DNA of 36,896 nucleotides. Source: CAZKFN01 sp964552035 (GTDB lineage Bacteria; Bacteroidota; Bacteroidia; Flavobacteriales_E; Vicingaceae). Position numbers and translations under genes: made by a program. Below the pieces are notes generated by a model that saw only the letters and a list, made by a program, of their open reading frames with translations, ran no database searches and was not told the DNA's origin. The first letter of the stretch is position 1, and each line of letters opens with the position of its first letter. The stretch is from NCBI GenBank assembly GCA_964552035.1, contig CAZKFN010000015.1:1-36896 (forward strand), written 5' to 3'. This document shows, in pieces, positions 23,765 to 32,965 of this stretch.

Positions 23765-25858
23765 ATGAAACAAATATTAATAAGTGCGTTTTCCCTATTG
23801 TTTGCTTTATCCTCCTTTGCACAGGTAGATCGGAGCGTAATGCCTGAACCAGGTCCAGCACCAAAAATAGACTTAGGTAAAACACAATCTTTTACCTTAG
23901 ATAATGGATTGAAAGTTTTTGTTGTTGAGAATCACAAATTGCCCAAGGTTACTTTTTCACTTCAGTTAGATATTGATGGTATTAAAGAAGGCAATAAGGC
24001 TGGGGCATCAGAATTAGCTGGTGACTTGATGCGTAAAGGGACAGAAAATAAAACCATGGATGAAATTGATTTTGGTATTGATTTTATCGGTGCAAGATTA
24101 AGCACCTCGGCCTATGGGGTGTATGCATCTTCTCTAGTTAAACACCAAGAAACTTTATTAGAAATAATGGCAGATATTGTGAAAACACCAAAGTTTCCAG
24201 AAGAGGAGTTAGAGAAGTTAAAAACTCAATACAAAGCCAGTGTTAAATCTCAATTAAATGAGCCGGATGCCATTGCTTCTAACGTGAGAAGAGTCTTGCT
24301 GTATGGTAAGGATCATCCTTATGGCGAAGTGATGACAGAAGAAACAATAGATAACATCACTTTAGACGATGTAAAAGCGTATTACACTACTTATTATCGT
24401 CCTAACATTGCATATTTAGCTGTGGTTGGGGACATTAAGTTTGAAGAAGCTAAAAGTTTAATTACAAAGTACTTTAAAGATTGGGAAAAAGCCGAAGTAC
24501 CAACAACGGAATTCCCAACTCCAGAGGTTCCTGAGAATATACAAGTAGCTTTTGTTCATAAACCAGGGGCAGTACAGTCCGTAATTATGACTTTTAATAC
24601 GATAGAACTTCTGCCAGGAAGTAAAGATGTTATTCCAGCTTCCATTGCCAATATGATTTTAGGAGGTGGTTTTACTTCTAAATTGAATTTAAATTTAAGA
24701 GAAAAGCACGCCTATACTTATGGGGCACGTTCTTCTTTGAGTAGCGATAAGATTATAGGGAACTTCTATTCTACTGCTAAGGTTAGAAATGAAGTTACAG
24801 ATAGTGCCATTACTCAAACTTTATTGGAGTTGATAAATATGCGTGACGGAAAAATCACAGAAGAAGAGTTGACTACGATTAAAAACTATAGAGTAGGAAC
24901 ATTTGCATACAGTCTTGAAAACCCTCAAACAAAAGCAAGATTTGCAATTAGTATTGATAAAAATGATCTTCCTAAGGATTATTATGAAACTTATTTAGAA
25001 AAAGTAGCAGCGGTTACTTTGGAGGATGTTAAGGAGGTTTCTAAGAAGTACTTTAACCCATTTAACGGTTATATTTTAGTTGTTGGTGATAAAAATGAAA
25101 TTGCAGATAAGATTGCCAAATTCAGCCCAACTAAAGAGATTGTATATTATGATGCTTATGGTAATGAAGTTACTGAAAGTGAAATGAAAGAAGCACCGGA
25201 TGGTGTAACAGCTCAATCTGTGCTTGAGGATTATATTCAAGCCATAGGTGGACAGAAGAATTTAAAGAAAGTGAAATCTTTAAAATCTATCTATGCTACA
25301 AGCATACAAGGAATGCCAATTGATGTAGAGGTTTATAATGGTAAAAGCGGCCAATATCTATCCATCATGTCTTCTAGTGGAATGCAATTACAAAAACAGG
25401 TATTTGACGGCTCAAAAGGTCAGGTAGTTCAAATGACGATGACTGGCCAAATGGAAACAGTAGATATGGATGAAAAGCAGGTAAAAGGAATAAAAGATGA
25501 ATCCTTAATTTTTCCTGAATTAGTTTATACTTCTGGTACTTACAAAATAGAACTTCAAGGAGTTACAAATCTAAAAGGGGAAGATGTATATGTTATTGAT
25601 GTTCAAAAGCCTAGTGGTAGTGTACAAACCAATTACTATTCGGTAAAAAGTAAGTATTTGGTAAAATCAATAACTACTTTTGAAAGCGAAATGGGAAATG
25701 TTTTTCAAGAAAGTGTTTATTCTGATTATAAGAAGATAGGTAAAGTATACGTTCCATATCACTTAAATCAAACTGTAGGTCCTAATGAAATGGATTTAGA
25801 GTTAAAGACTATAGAGATTAATCCAAAATTGTCTAATGACTTGTTTGAACTTGAATAA
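23765..25858 (+). CDS. M16-family peptidase partner subunit with C-terminal extension
   Basis: Signal peptide (residues 1-19) and two M16 domains up to about residue 450. The HxxEH zinc motif is absent: the equivalent stretch reads ASELAGDLMRKG. The substrate-binding segment LNLREKHAYTYGARSS (near residue 311) is retained, as in the non-catalytic subunit of M16B heterodimers. Residues ~480-697 form an added beta-rich domain (LEDYIQAIGGQKNLKKVKSL at its start), resembling the lipoprotein-sorting-like or DUF4412-like domains common in Bacteroidota exported proteins. It ends EINPKLSNDLFELE. This makes it much longer than a standard ~430-residue partner. It follows the catalytic subunit by 39 bases and is closed by a strong terminator. 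Confidence 0.9.
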   Translation: MKQILISAFSLLFALSSFAQVDRSVMPEPGPAPKIDLGKTQSFTLDNGLKVFVVENHKLPKVTFSLQLDIDGIKEGNKAGASELAGDLMRKGTENKTMDEIDFGIDFIGARLSTSAYGVYASSLVKHQETLLEIMADIVKTPKFPEEELEKLKTQYKASVKSQLNEPDAIASNVRRVLLYGKDHPYGEVMTEETIDNITLDDVKAYYTTYYRPNIAYLAVVGDIKFEEAKSLITKYFKDWEKAEVPTTEFPTPEVPENIQVAFVHKPGAVQSVIMTFNTIELLPGSKDVIPASIANMILGGGFTSKLNLNLREKHAYTYGARSSLSSDKIIGNFYSTAKVRNEVTDSAITQTLLELINMRDGKITEEELTTIKNYRVGTFAYSLENPQTKARFAISIDKNDLPKDYYETYLEKVAAVTLEDVKEVSKKYFNPFNGYILVVGDKNEIADKIAKFSPTKEIVYYDAYGNEVTESEMKEAPDGVTAQSVLEDYIQAIGGQKNLKKVKSLKSIYATSIQGMPIDVEVYNGKSGQYLSIMSSSGMQLQKQVFDGSKGQVVQMTMTGQMETVDMDEKQVKGIKDESLIFPELVYTSGTYKIELQGVTNLKGEDVYVIDVQKPSGSVQTNYYSVKSKYLVKSITTFESEMGNVFQESVYSDYKKIGKVYVPYHLNQTVGPNEMDLELKTIEINPKLSNDLFELE

Positions 25859-25880
25859 TTTCTGTAGAAATTAGAATTGA

Positions 25881-25914
25881 AAAATAGCTGCCCCATTTTT
25901 GAGGCAGCTATTTT
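25881..25914 (+). terminator. Rho-independent terminator after the M16 pair
   Basis: AAAATAGCTGCC (25881-25892) pairs perfectly with GGCAGCTATTTT (25903-25914), a 12-bp stem with a 10-base loop and flanking A/T runs on both sides. The symmetric A and T tracts could let it act in both directions. Confidence 0.85.
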
Positions 25915-26392
25915 GTTTGCTATGCATGTTCATTATCCAGAGGTATAAAGTTTCTAAGAATCTATTTTAACTAGAACCGTTAATTGATGGCAAGGGGTTC
26001 GTGAGGTAATATCTGAAAAAAATTAAGAGAAAAGTAAGTATTAACCCTTCATCAAGTTCAGGTTAAACCTAGGCAGAAACTGAATGCTAAGGCTTTCTTG
26101 TAGGGGAATGTGGCAATGGAGCGGAAAGGGAAAGTCCCAAAAGAATCTACAAAAGACACCGTCTAAAAAAGCGTGTCTGCATATATAAAATCACTCTTCC
26201 CCTTCTTTGTCAATGTTATTTAAATTGTATTGAAATTATTCAAACAACAAATTTTTAAAATGTATTAATGTACTTTGATTTTGCGAAAAATATTAAATTA
26301 TATAAAAACGAAATAATCTCTGCATCAGTTCCACTGAGCAACAGTTAAAGTCACTGTATTCTACAAATGGAAATGGCAAAGTATATTCTAAA
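25915..26392. other. Non-coding stretch between convergent peptidase genes
   Basis: About 480 bases without a credible gene. The part 26080-26140 is visibly richer in G than its surroundings, and no reading frame stays open. Small inverted repeats are present: AGGTT/AACCT at 26060-26070, GGGA/TCCC at 26128-26138, and AGACAC (26154-26159) with GTGTCT (26173-26178). It could be a decayed mobile element or a structured RNA; nothing recognisable was found. Confidence 0.5.
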
Positions 26393-28696
26393 TTATTCCG
26401 TTAGAATTAATTTTTGAAAATGAACTTCTCCGCTACTATTCACTAACTTGATAAAATAAATTCCAGAGTTTAAACCTACATTTAGCTGAATCTTTAGCTC
26501 TCCTTGTTTTTGGGATAAAAATTTATGATCTATCTTTCTTCCATTCACATCATACAAAACCAACTCATTTAACTCAAGAGTATTCTTGAGGTTGATAATC
26601 CTATTTTTCAGAACAGGATTAGGATAAATTAGAACTTTATCAGCTATTTTCTTGTTTTTAGTAATTCCAACTAAACTGTCTAGGCAAAATCTAATAGACT
26701 TAGAAAATTGCCTAAACTGATTCTCATACACTAAGGTGTCTCCATTGTATGTAACTAATGCATAGCCATTTCCATAATATCCATTAAAACCGTCTCCAGC
26801 TAGATCAATCAAGTTGAAGGTAAAGCAGCTATCGTATAAACAAGCCTGATGATTAAATACATTTCCCCCGTTCCTGTCAAAATAATACCCTCCTTCAGAA
26901 ACTACGATTCCTTTACTTGTTGTAATGTTCCATGCCGTTTCTGAGCCGTAATTATCTGTTTTAATTTCCACCTCAACCATTTTTGGATTTTGATTGGAAT
27001 GCACCCAATGAAAAGCAGTATCGTTGATAGCCTGTGCATCACTTTGGTTGTTGACTTGATGAACAATAGCTTGGAGTTCATTAGCTCCATGATCAACCGC
27101 AATATTGTCTAGTTGAATTTTTCCTATCTCGCTGCGATTTAAATTTCCAGTCCATGTTAAAAGGGTGTCCCAATTGTTAATCTTTAAAAGAATCTCAGCT
27201 TGAGTAACGGGATTCAAACCCATATTTTTAAAATTAATCATCAGTCTTAATGTAGAATCACAATAATAGTTTTTAAGGCCGTGAATACCAATAAGCTTTA
27301 AATCATTGGAATAAGCTGGGGTTTTCGTATCCATTCCTTCCAGAATTTTTTGGTTGCTGTTGATGGGATCAAGCCAATGTTTTAATTGTCTATTGTTTTG
27401 TGTTCTTCCTTCCCATGAATGGGAGGTTTTTCCATAAAAATCGGGGAAGTTATTTCCACAGAGCGAACCCCCACCTTGAAGTTGACCGATAAAATGTTGG
27501 TCTTCATTAAATAACCCAGAGCCTGAAGAACCGGACTCTGTAGCACCATAGTGCCATGAAGGCGTCATCCAATGAGTGTCAGAAAAAAGATCATCATTAT
27601 AGGCATCACTGATAAGGGTATCTCCAGTATATGAAATCTTTTTTACATCTCTTTTAGGGTGATGAATAGCGGTACCATTAAGAAAGACAGTATCTCTAGC
27701 ATCCCAGCCAGCGTAATAAGCTTCGTAGGAGGGAGGAGGTTTTTGACTTAATTCTAGAAGTAAAAAATCCGATTCTCCTAAGGAAGCTTTAAAAGTAGAA
27801 TGGCTAATGGTTTGCCCCATTCCAGGGTTTATGCTGGGATCGCAATTGGAACTTTCGTAATTAAAAATAAATATAGAGCCTGATCCCATTCCACAGTGCT
27901 CGGCTGTAATGACGTAGGGAACAGAATCTCTAGCGGTATTGTTTAATAAAGTCCCCGTGCATTGCCGAGAGTTGGAAGAATTTAAAATCATTACCACAGA
28001 ACGTTTGACATCTTCCCATTTGTCACCTTCTGGACAGCTTATATTAATTTCACAATAATCTGAACCGCCAATGGCTTGGTAAACATCTTTTTGTAAATTT
28101 CTATAGCCGTATACAATGCTTTCAATGATCATGATATTTTGATTGATTTCGGCAGTGGGAACATATAATTCTAGATGGATAACATCTCCTTTTAGGGGGC
28201 GAATGGAAAAAATGCTATCTTCTTTGTTATTGCTTTCTGTAATGGCTCCCAGCACATCTGTTTTTTGTTCGTTATAGAAAAATAATTTGGCATTTGGGCT
28301 AAGATGGAATTTTGAGAAGTTAAGATTGAGGGATAAAGCCCCAGGAGCTTTGATTAGAAGTTGAAAAACACTTTTTCCATTGTTGTAATGTAGCCATTCT
28401 CCAGCATTATTAAGGTGGTAATTCACTTCATTTACAACTCCAAAGCGGTATGGGATGTCTTTTTGTAAATCTGCGATGGCATCTTCCTTTTCCAAGACCT
28501 TCTTATCGGGTTTTTGTAGGCTAATGATAGGCTTTTGTACCTCGTGTTGTATTAGTTGAACTGTATTAATGTTGTGCTGAAAGGAAGGAGGAGTTTCTCC
28601 ACTCACAATTTGTGCTCGCAGGTGAAAATGCCCTAAAAATAAAATAATAAACAGAAAAAGTGAAGATTGATTCATGGATGGAATGGTTTTAGGCAT
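26393..28696 (-). CDS. Secreted trypsin-like serine protease with T9SS sorting domain
   Basis: A large exported protease of the lysyl-endopeptidase-like S1 group. After a signal peptide and pro-region (to about residue 225), the protease domain shows the triad: H267 in YVITAEHCG, a likely Asp at D310 in ESDFLLLEL, and S391 in GSSGSGLF. Paired cysteines (C214, C221, C246, C268) agree with disulfides in this group. Residues ~460-570 form a beta-sandwich, and ~575-670 a CUB-like module with the phrase FNLIDLAGDGFNGYYGNGY. The end is a type A T9SS sorting domain (YPNPVLKN, LVLYDVNGRK, GIYFIKLVNSSG), so the enzyme is secreted across the outer membrane by the gliding-linked system. Start 28696 is used; Met8 (28675) gives an equally good signal peptide. 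The scaffold gap lies 11 bases upstream. Confidence 0.92.
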   Translation of the reverse strand: MPKTIPSMNQSSLFLFIILFLGHFHLRAQIVSGETPPSFQHNINTVQLIQHEVQKPIISLQKPDKKVLEKEDAIADLQKDIPYRFGVVNEVNYHLNNAGEWLHYNNGKSVFQLLIKAPGALSLNLNFSKFHLSPNAKLFFYNEQKTDVLGAITESNNKEDSIFSIRPLKGDVIHLELYVPTAEINQNIMIIESIVYGYRNLQKDVYQAIGGSDYCEINISCPEGDKWEDVKRSVVMILNSSNSRQCTGTLLNNTARDSVPYVITAEHCGMGSGSIFIFNYESSNCDPSINPGMGQTISHSTFKASLGESDFLLLELSQKPPPSYEAYYAGWDARDTVFLNGTAIHHPKRDVKKISYTGDTLISDAYNDDLFSDTHWMTPSWHYGATESGSSGSGLFNEDQHFIGQLQGGGSLCGNNFPDFYGKTSHSWEGRTQNNRQLKHWLDPINSNQKILEGMDTKTPAYSNDLKLIGIHGLKNYYCDSTLRLMINFKNMGLNPVTQAEILLKINNWDTLLTWTGNLNRSEIGKIQLDNIAVDHGANELQAIVHQVNNQSDAQAINDTAFHWVHSNQNPKMVEVEIKTDNYGSETAWNITTSKGIVVSEGGYYFDRNGGNVFNHQACLYDSCFTFNLIDLAGDGFNGYYGNGYALVTYNGDTLVYENQFRQFSKSIRFCLDSLVGITKNKKIADKVLIYPNPVLKNRIINLKNTLELNELVLYDVNGRKIDHKFLSQKQGELKIQLNVGLNSGIYFIKLVNSSGEVHFQKLILTE

Positions 28697-28707
28697 CGAT
28701 TTTAAAA

Positions 28708-28717
28708 NNNNNNNNNN
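28708..28717. other. Scaffold gap (10 N)
   Basis: Ten unknown bases directly upstream of the S1 protease start. Distance between the flanks is unknown, so promoter sequence may be missing. A palindromic element lies about 40 bases beyond it. Confidence 0.97.
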
Positions 28718-29228
28718 TATTTTTAATTTTCAGCAACAGCAAGTATGTTGAAAACCCCTCCTCACCGTCGGAATTACGATACCTAAGGGGAGTTAATGGC
28801 GATAAAGTAGAGCGCCCTACTTACTTTATTGTCCTCACCATGTAGTTCATTCATCATTCCGAGTGAAGAGAGAAATCCAGTACAACTGAAAGTATTATTC
28901 TAGAATTTAATCGACAAAATATTGAACTATAAATATAGAACCTCGGGTATAGAGCAATTCTACCTTTCTATTTAGATGATAGGTGGAGATATTAAACTCA
29001 AAGTTTTTTAAAAAAAGCACAAAGTGGGAAAACTATAAGATAAATTTATTTATTTATTGGGAAATTCAAATAAGGGATATGATTCTCTTCATCTTTCAAA
29101 TTTAAGCTCTTCATTGTAAATGTTAATGTTAATCCGTTTTTCTAAAAGAAAGAGAAGAGAAGGTTAGCTATTTCTTTTAATTTTATGGAAATTTAAAAAT
29201 TAACTAAAGCAGTAAAAAATGGGGAAAT
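28718..29228. other. Non-coding stretch after the gap
   Basis: Roughly 510 bases with no gene I can support. The first ~110 bases hold two palindromic units (see separate entry); the rest is AT-rich with many stops in all frames. A promoter for the downstream lipoprotein gene is expected but no TAnnTTTG match stands out close to it. Confidence 0.5.
28755..28829. repeat. Tandem palindromic units, possible REP-like element
   Basis: Unit one: CCCCT (28755-28759) pairs with AGGGG (28786-28790), with an inner GTCG/CGAT stem around GAATTA. Unit two: AAGTAG (28805-28810) pairs with CTACTT (28817-28822) around the loop AGCGCC. An alternative pairing in unit two is ATAAAGT (28802-28808) with ACTTTAT (28823-28829). 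Small CCCCT...AGGGG palindromes are common dispersed elements in Bacteroidota intergenic regions. Only one copy is visible here, so repetitiveness is inferred, partly from the adjacent assembly break. Confidence 0.4.
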
Positions 29229-29639
29229 ATGGAAACTACAATCGTAAACAAATTATTGATTTTGATTCTGTTGTGCACTACTGGATGTTTTACCAGCCAA
29301 GATAGCAAGAAATCAAACTATCCTTTAGTAACTAAGGATTCAAGTAGTGAAATTCCACAAGGTAAATTTACTTATGAACTCTACTTTTCAGAGTTTAGTG
29401 GAAGAATGCCCAACCTTAGTTGTTTAGTGGAGATTCAGGGAAATAATATTCTTATTTCACAAGATGAGAACACGAATTTACCAGGTGATAAAATCATTTA
29501 CAAAGGAAATATTTTTAAACATAAAAGTGGAGTGTGGATTTTAGCTCATCATCAGGATGCTATTTATGCGAATGAAATCGGGGGTTGCACAGATGTTCCT
29601 CTAATTGAGTTTGATAAGAAGTTAATCATTTGGTGTTAA
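29229..29639 (+). CDS. Small putative lipoprotein of unknown function
   Basis: A 136-residue exported protein. The N-terminus has a hydrophobic stretch ending in a lipobox-like LLCTTGC (Cys20), so it is likely lipid-modified and anchored in a membrane facing the periplasm or outside. The mature part has predicted beta strands (GKFTYELYFSEFSG, CLVEIQGNNILISQD, KIIYKGNIFKHKSGVWILAH) and a conserved-looking end (DVPLIEFDKKLIIWC). I do not recognise the family. It stands alone, with long gaps on both sides. Confidence 0.7.
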   Translation: METTIVNKLLILILLCTTGCFTSQDSKKSNYPLVTKDSSSEIPQGKFTYELYFSEFSGRMPNLSCLVEIQGNNILISQDENTNLPGDKIIYKGNIFKHKSGVWILAHHQDAIYANEIGGCTDVPLIEFDKKLIIWC

Positions 29640-29897
29640 ACTAATGAGTCTGCTACAAAATTACTTAATCGAATTGTATGATTGTTTTTGTAGCCCCAAC
29701 AGCATTTTCTCCAGTGAAGTGGCTAGACTTTAAGGGGTGGATTGATGAAAAATAACTTTAGGTAAAATCCATACAGCTACTTTTTTTAAAAGAAAATATA
29801 GTTGAATTAAATTTTAAATTTAAAGATTTATTAACTTCTAATTTAATTCCTATTTATTTTTATTGTACTATTGCTATGCAGGGATAAAACAATAAAG

Positions 29898-30128
29898 ATG
29901 GGGAAAATAAAAACACTGAGTTTTACAAAAAGGGAAAATAAGACCACCTTGATTGCTAAGACTGTGGGGAATTCAGCTAGGATAGGCATTTTCGATTATT
30001 TATTAATTTTAAATTCTTGTATAAAAAATGATATAATAGAGCAGGTCTCTTTAACAGAGTCCAGCATCTCAGAACTTTTGAAAGTACGAAGCGATTTGGA
30101 ATTTATGAATAACCTCGTAAAACTTTGA
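29898..30128 (+). pseudogene. Truncated ArsR-type winged-helix regulator, probably decayed
   Basis: The sequence from the ATG at 29898 resembles the first two-thirds of ArsR/SmtB regulators: LIAKTVGNSARIGIFDYLLILNSC corresponds to the usual 'AKALGHPARIAILDYLL...C' block, and IIEQVSLTESSISELLK to the recognition helix region 'IVEELGLAQSTVSQHLK'. After 76 residues the frame meets a TGA, whereas the family is normally ~100-115 residues with a following wing. Beyond the stop, the same frame reads NGLIFESYAKRG, which resembles the family's 'AGLIxGSIEG', so decay by mutation is likely. The metal-site pair near the first helix is CIK rather than CxC. A TTG at 29871 would give a longer N-terminus but does not match the family. 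Confidence 0.55.
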
Positions 30129-30399
30129 TACGACAATGGGCTAATATTTGAATCTTATGCTAAAAGAGGGTAGTTTACTAATTTTTTAAAGAAGGTTTTG
30201 TTTAATAAATCTTCTAATGAAAGCATTAGTACAGAAATAGAGTGTAGGGTACCAATTGTTAAGAAAGATAATTTTTATTTCTTTCATTCCAGCAAAATTT
30301 ATAACCTACATTATTAGGATATAGAAAAATACAAGTAATTCTCAAAAGCAGTGGGGGTAATCTTATTAGATATAAATGGCAATTAAATAATGTTAAATT

Positions 30400-32208
30400 A
30401 TGTTCAGTATAAGTCTAGTTTTTCTACTATTTATAATTTTATTAATCTTCCCTTTTATTAATAAAAGAAACCAGCTTACTAAGGCTTGGAATGAAAAGTT
30501 TACCCTTGCCTCCATCACGGAGAAGTTATTGATTTTAGTTAAACGCTTTCCATTCAGCATAGCTTGTGTTTTTGGACTTACAGTTTTGTTTTTCATTAAT
30601 ATTAATTCTAATGAATATGAGCTTCCGTATCAATTGTGGATATTTTTCTCCACGGGGCTATTTATCAACCTTAGTACAGTTTTATTTTTTGAGGATTTTT
30701 CTAATAACTTAAAAACTCAAGGACTTTCACTTCTGGCTTTATTACTTTGGGCTACCTATTGCTATTTTCTTCCCGAAAACGCTAATGACATATCTTTAAC
30801 TAAGCGAATTGAACTGTTTGTCTTTGGGGGGGCGGCATTCTTATCTCTTTTATTTGTCTCTTTTTTGAAAAAAAATAAGGAACATGCCTTTTGGAATTTT
30901 GCTACAAATACCCTTTTTCAATTAATTATTGCTTACCTTTTTGGTGGTATTCTCTTTGGTGGTTTAAGTTTGGCCATCTTAGCTATAAATACTTTATTTG
31001 GTGTTTTATTTTTAGATGAAATATATTTTAACTTATTGGTTGTATGTTTTCAATTGTTTTCACCTCTTTATTTTTTGGCCAACATTCCCAGTAAAACAGA
31101 AAAAGAGATAAATGAGGTAGGATACAGCACTTCTCAAAAGATACTTTCCTTGTATATTCTCACTCCTATTTTGGTGGTTTACACCTTAATACTTTATGCT
31201 TATTTATTTAAAATAATTTTTATTTGGGAATTACCCAACGGTTGGGTTTCTTGGTTAGTCACGGCTTTAGCTTTTGGCGGGCTTTTAGTTATTTCACTTT
31301 TCTTTCCAATTCGCGAGTATGAAAATAACAAGGTTATCAATTTCATTACACATTGGATAGGAATACTGATTTTACCTCTTTTAGTTTTGATGAGCATAGG
31401 CATATTTCGCAGAATTGGCGATTATGGAATCACCATTAATCGTATGTATGTTTTATTGTTAAATATTTGGTTATATGGGATTTATCTTTATCTTTTTATT
31501 ACTAAATCCCGTAAAATAAAATGGATTTTGATTTCAATTGTTCTGCTGGCAGTTGGAACTTCAATAAGTTCTTTTGGGACAGCTAGCTTCACTAAAAAGT
31601 GGATGAGTAAAAGAATAAACCTTGTTTTACAGCAACCCCTTCCTTTGGAAGAAGCTCAAGAAGTTTTTTCTCAATTGTCTCAAAAAGAAAAAGAGCAAAT
31701 CAAAAGTACATTAGAATATTTACATAAAAACTTTGGTAGGGAAAGTGTACAAGTATTTTTTACCGATAGCATTTCAAATAATTATTGGAGTTTCTTATCA
31801 GAATCTGGATTAAGTGAAGTATTAAAAGAAAAATATGAAAGCATCAGCTATTATTCTGATCCTAAAAAGATATGGAAAGTTGAGACCTACAGTAATTTTA
31901 CAAGAATTGATTATTATCCCTATCATACATCAAATAAGTCAAAAGTTGACCGCTTATCTACTGGAGAGCAGGTACTTATAGATGTTGTAGTAGATTCTAA
32001 AACTTTTTCTATTCCTGTAGATGAGTTTGTGTCTAAATATTTGGATACGGAAGTTAAATTGAGAAGTGAAAAAGATTGGATAATTCGTGGAGAAGATTTT
32101 ACCTTGTTGCTAAAAGGATTTCAAGGTGATTATTATCCTGAAAAGGATAGTATATATGTTAGAAACCTCGAAGGATATTTGTTTTATGAGAAAAAAAGTG
32201 AGTTTTAA
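30400..32208 (+). CDS. DUF4153 membrane protein
   Basis: A 602-residue polytopic membrane protein with about eleven hydrophobic segments from residue 3 to ~395, then a soluble C-terminal part of ~200 residues. The family marker is the conserved loop GDYGITINRMYVLLLNIWL near residue 345, seen across Bacteroidota DUF4153 proteins. The C-terminal tail is mainly beta and charged (VDRLSTGEQVLIDVVVDSKTF, LRSEKDWIIRGEDFTLLLKGF) and probably faces the periplasm. Function is unknown. Neighbours give no hint: a decayed regulator lies before it and an acetyltransferase after it, each separated by more than 250 bases. Confidence 0.85.
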   Translation: MFSISLVFLLFIILLIFPFINKRNQLTKAWNEKFTLASITEKLLILVKRFPFSIACVFGLTVLFFININSNEYELPYQLWIFFSTGLFINLSTVLFFEDFSNNLKTQGLSLLALLLWATYCYFLPENANDISLTKRIELFVFGGAAFLSLLFVSFLKKNKEHAFWNFATNTLFQLIIAYLFGGILFGGLSLAILAINTLFGVLFLDEIYFNLLVVCFQLFSPLYFLANIPSKTEKEINEVGYSTSQKILSLYILTPILVVYTLILYAYLFKIIFIWELPNGWVSWLVTALAFGGLLVISLFFPIREYENNKVINFITHWIGILILPLLVLMSIGIFRRIGDYGITINRMYVLLLNIWLYGIYLYLFITKSRKIKWILISIVLLAVGTSISSFGTASFTKKWMSKRINLVLQQPLPLEEAQEVFSQLSQKEKEQIKSTLEYLHKNFGRESVQVFFTDSISNNYWSFLSESGLSEVLKEKYESISYYSDPKKIWKVETYSNFTRIDYYPYHTSNKSKVDRLSTGEQVLIDVVVDSKTFSIPVDEFVSKYLDTEVKLRSEKDWIIRGEDFTLLLKGFQGDYYPEKDSIYVRNLEGYLFYEKKSEF

Positions 32209-32473
32209 AGATCCTATATACTTATCTATACTTTGTTCAACTCATAAGAGCGTAATATCTTTTGTTAGGGCTTCAATCAGATTGTCAAAACTATATTCTC
32301 CTATATAGTTATAGTATCGAGACTTTTCTGGCTTTTTTGTTCATTTAAAAAAAATAGTAGAACATTGAATTATTTTTCAACTTTTCTTTTATTTGTATTA
32401 CTTTTTAAGGTGGAATTAAAATTTTATTCCTTCTTAATATTGGGGATTAAAATGTACTAAATATGGCAAGATA

Positions 32474-32965
32474 ATGGATAAGATACTTTTCAGAAAAATA
32501 GAAAAGGTTGAGTATGAAATCTTAGAAGATTTGCTTTATGAATTGATTTATCAAGAAGATCAAAACAATTTAATCCCGAGAGAAATTGTAAACAGTCCTG
32601 AAGTTCGTTTGTATATTGACAAGTTTGGAGAAAGGAGGGATGATTGTTGTTTGGTTGCTGAAATAAACAGAAAGATTGCTGGTGCGGTTTGGGCTAGGGT
32701 TTTATCAGGAAAACATAAAGGCATTGGACAAGTGGATAATCAAACACCAGAACTATCTATATCCTTATTTAAGGAATACCGAGGAAAGGGAATTGGCACT
32801 CACCTCATGAAGGAAATGTTAGGCCTTTTAAAAGCTAAAGGCTATCCACAAGCTTCCTTGGGCGTACAAAAGAATAATTATGCAATCAACCTCTATAAGA
32901 AACTAGGATTTAAAGTCATTCAAAAAGATCAAGAAGGGTATGTCATGCTGCTTAAGTTGAGATAG
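32474..32965 (+). CDS. GNAT-family N-acetyltransferase
   Basis: A 163-residue soluble acetyltransferase using acetyl-CoA. The GNAT core is clear: beta strand and loop CCLVAEINRKIAGAVWARV near residue 57, the acetyl-CoA pyrophosphate loop YRGKGIGTHLM (R/Q-x-x-G-x-G/A type) near residue 104, and the C-terminal block LGVQKNNYAINLYKKLGFKVIQKDQEGYVML. The substrate (amine, antibiotic or protein N-terminus) cannot be told. It stands alone with its own upstream region of about 265 bases, in which I see no promoter match. Confidence 0.9.
   Translation: MDKILFRKIEKVEYEILEDLLYELIYQEDQNNLIPREIVNSPEVRLYIDKFGERRDDCCLVAEINRKIAGAVWARVLSGKHKGIGQVDNQTPELSISLFKEYRGKGIGTHLMKEMLGLLKAKGYPQASLGVQKNNYAINLYKKLGFKVIQKDQEGYVMLLKLR

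Noticed and set aside
26340..26392. ACAGT/ACTGT inverted repeat as terminator of the S1 protease gene
   Set aside because: The stem is only five bases and no T tract follows on the minus strand.
29644..29756. Two very short overlapping frames after the lipoprotein gene, ending EVARL and GWIDEK
   Set aside because: Each is under 30 codons, they overlap in different frames, and neither resembles a known family. Chance is the simplest explanation.
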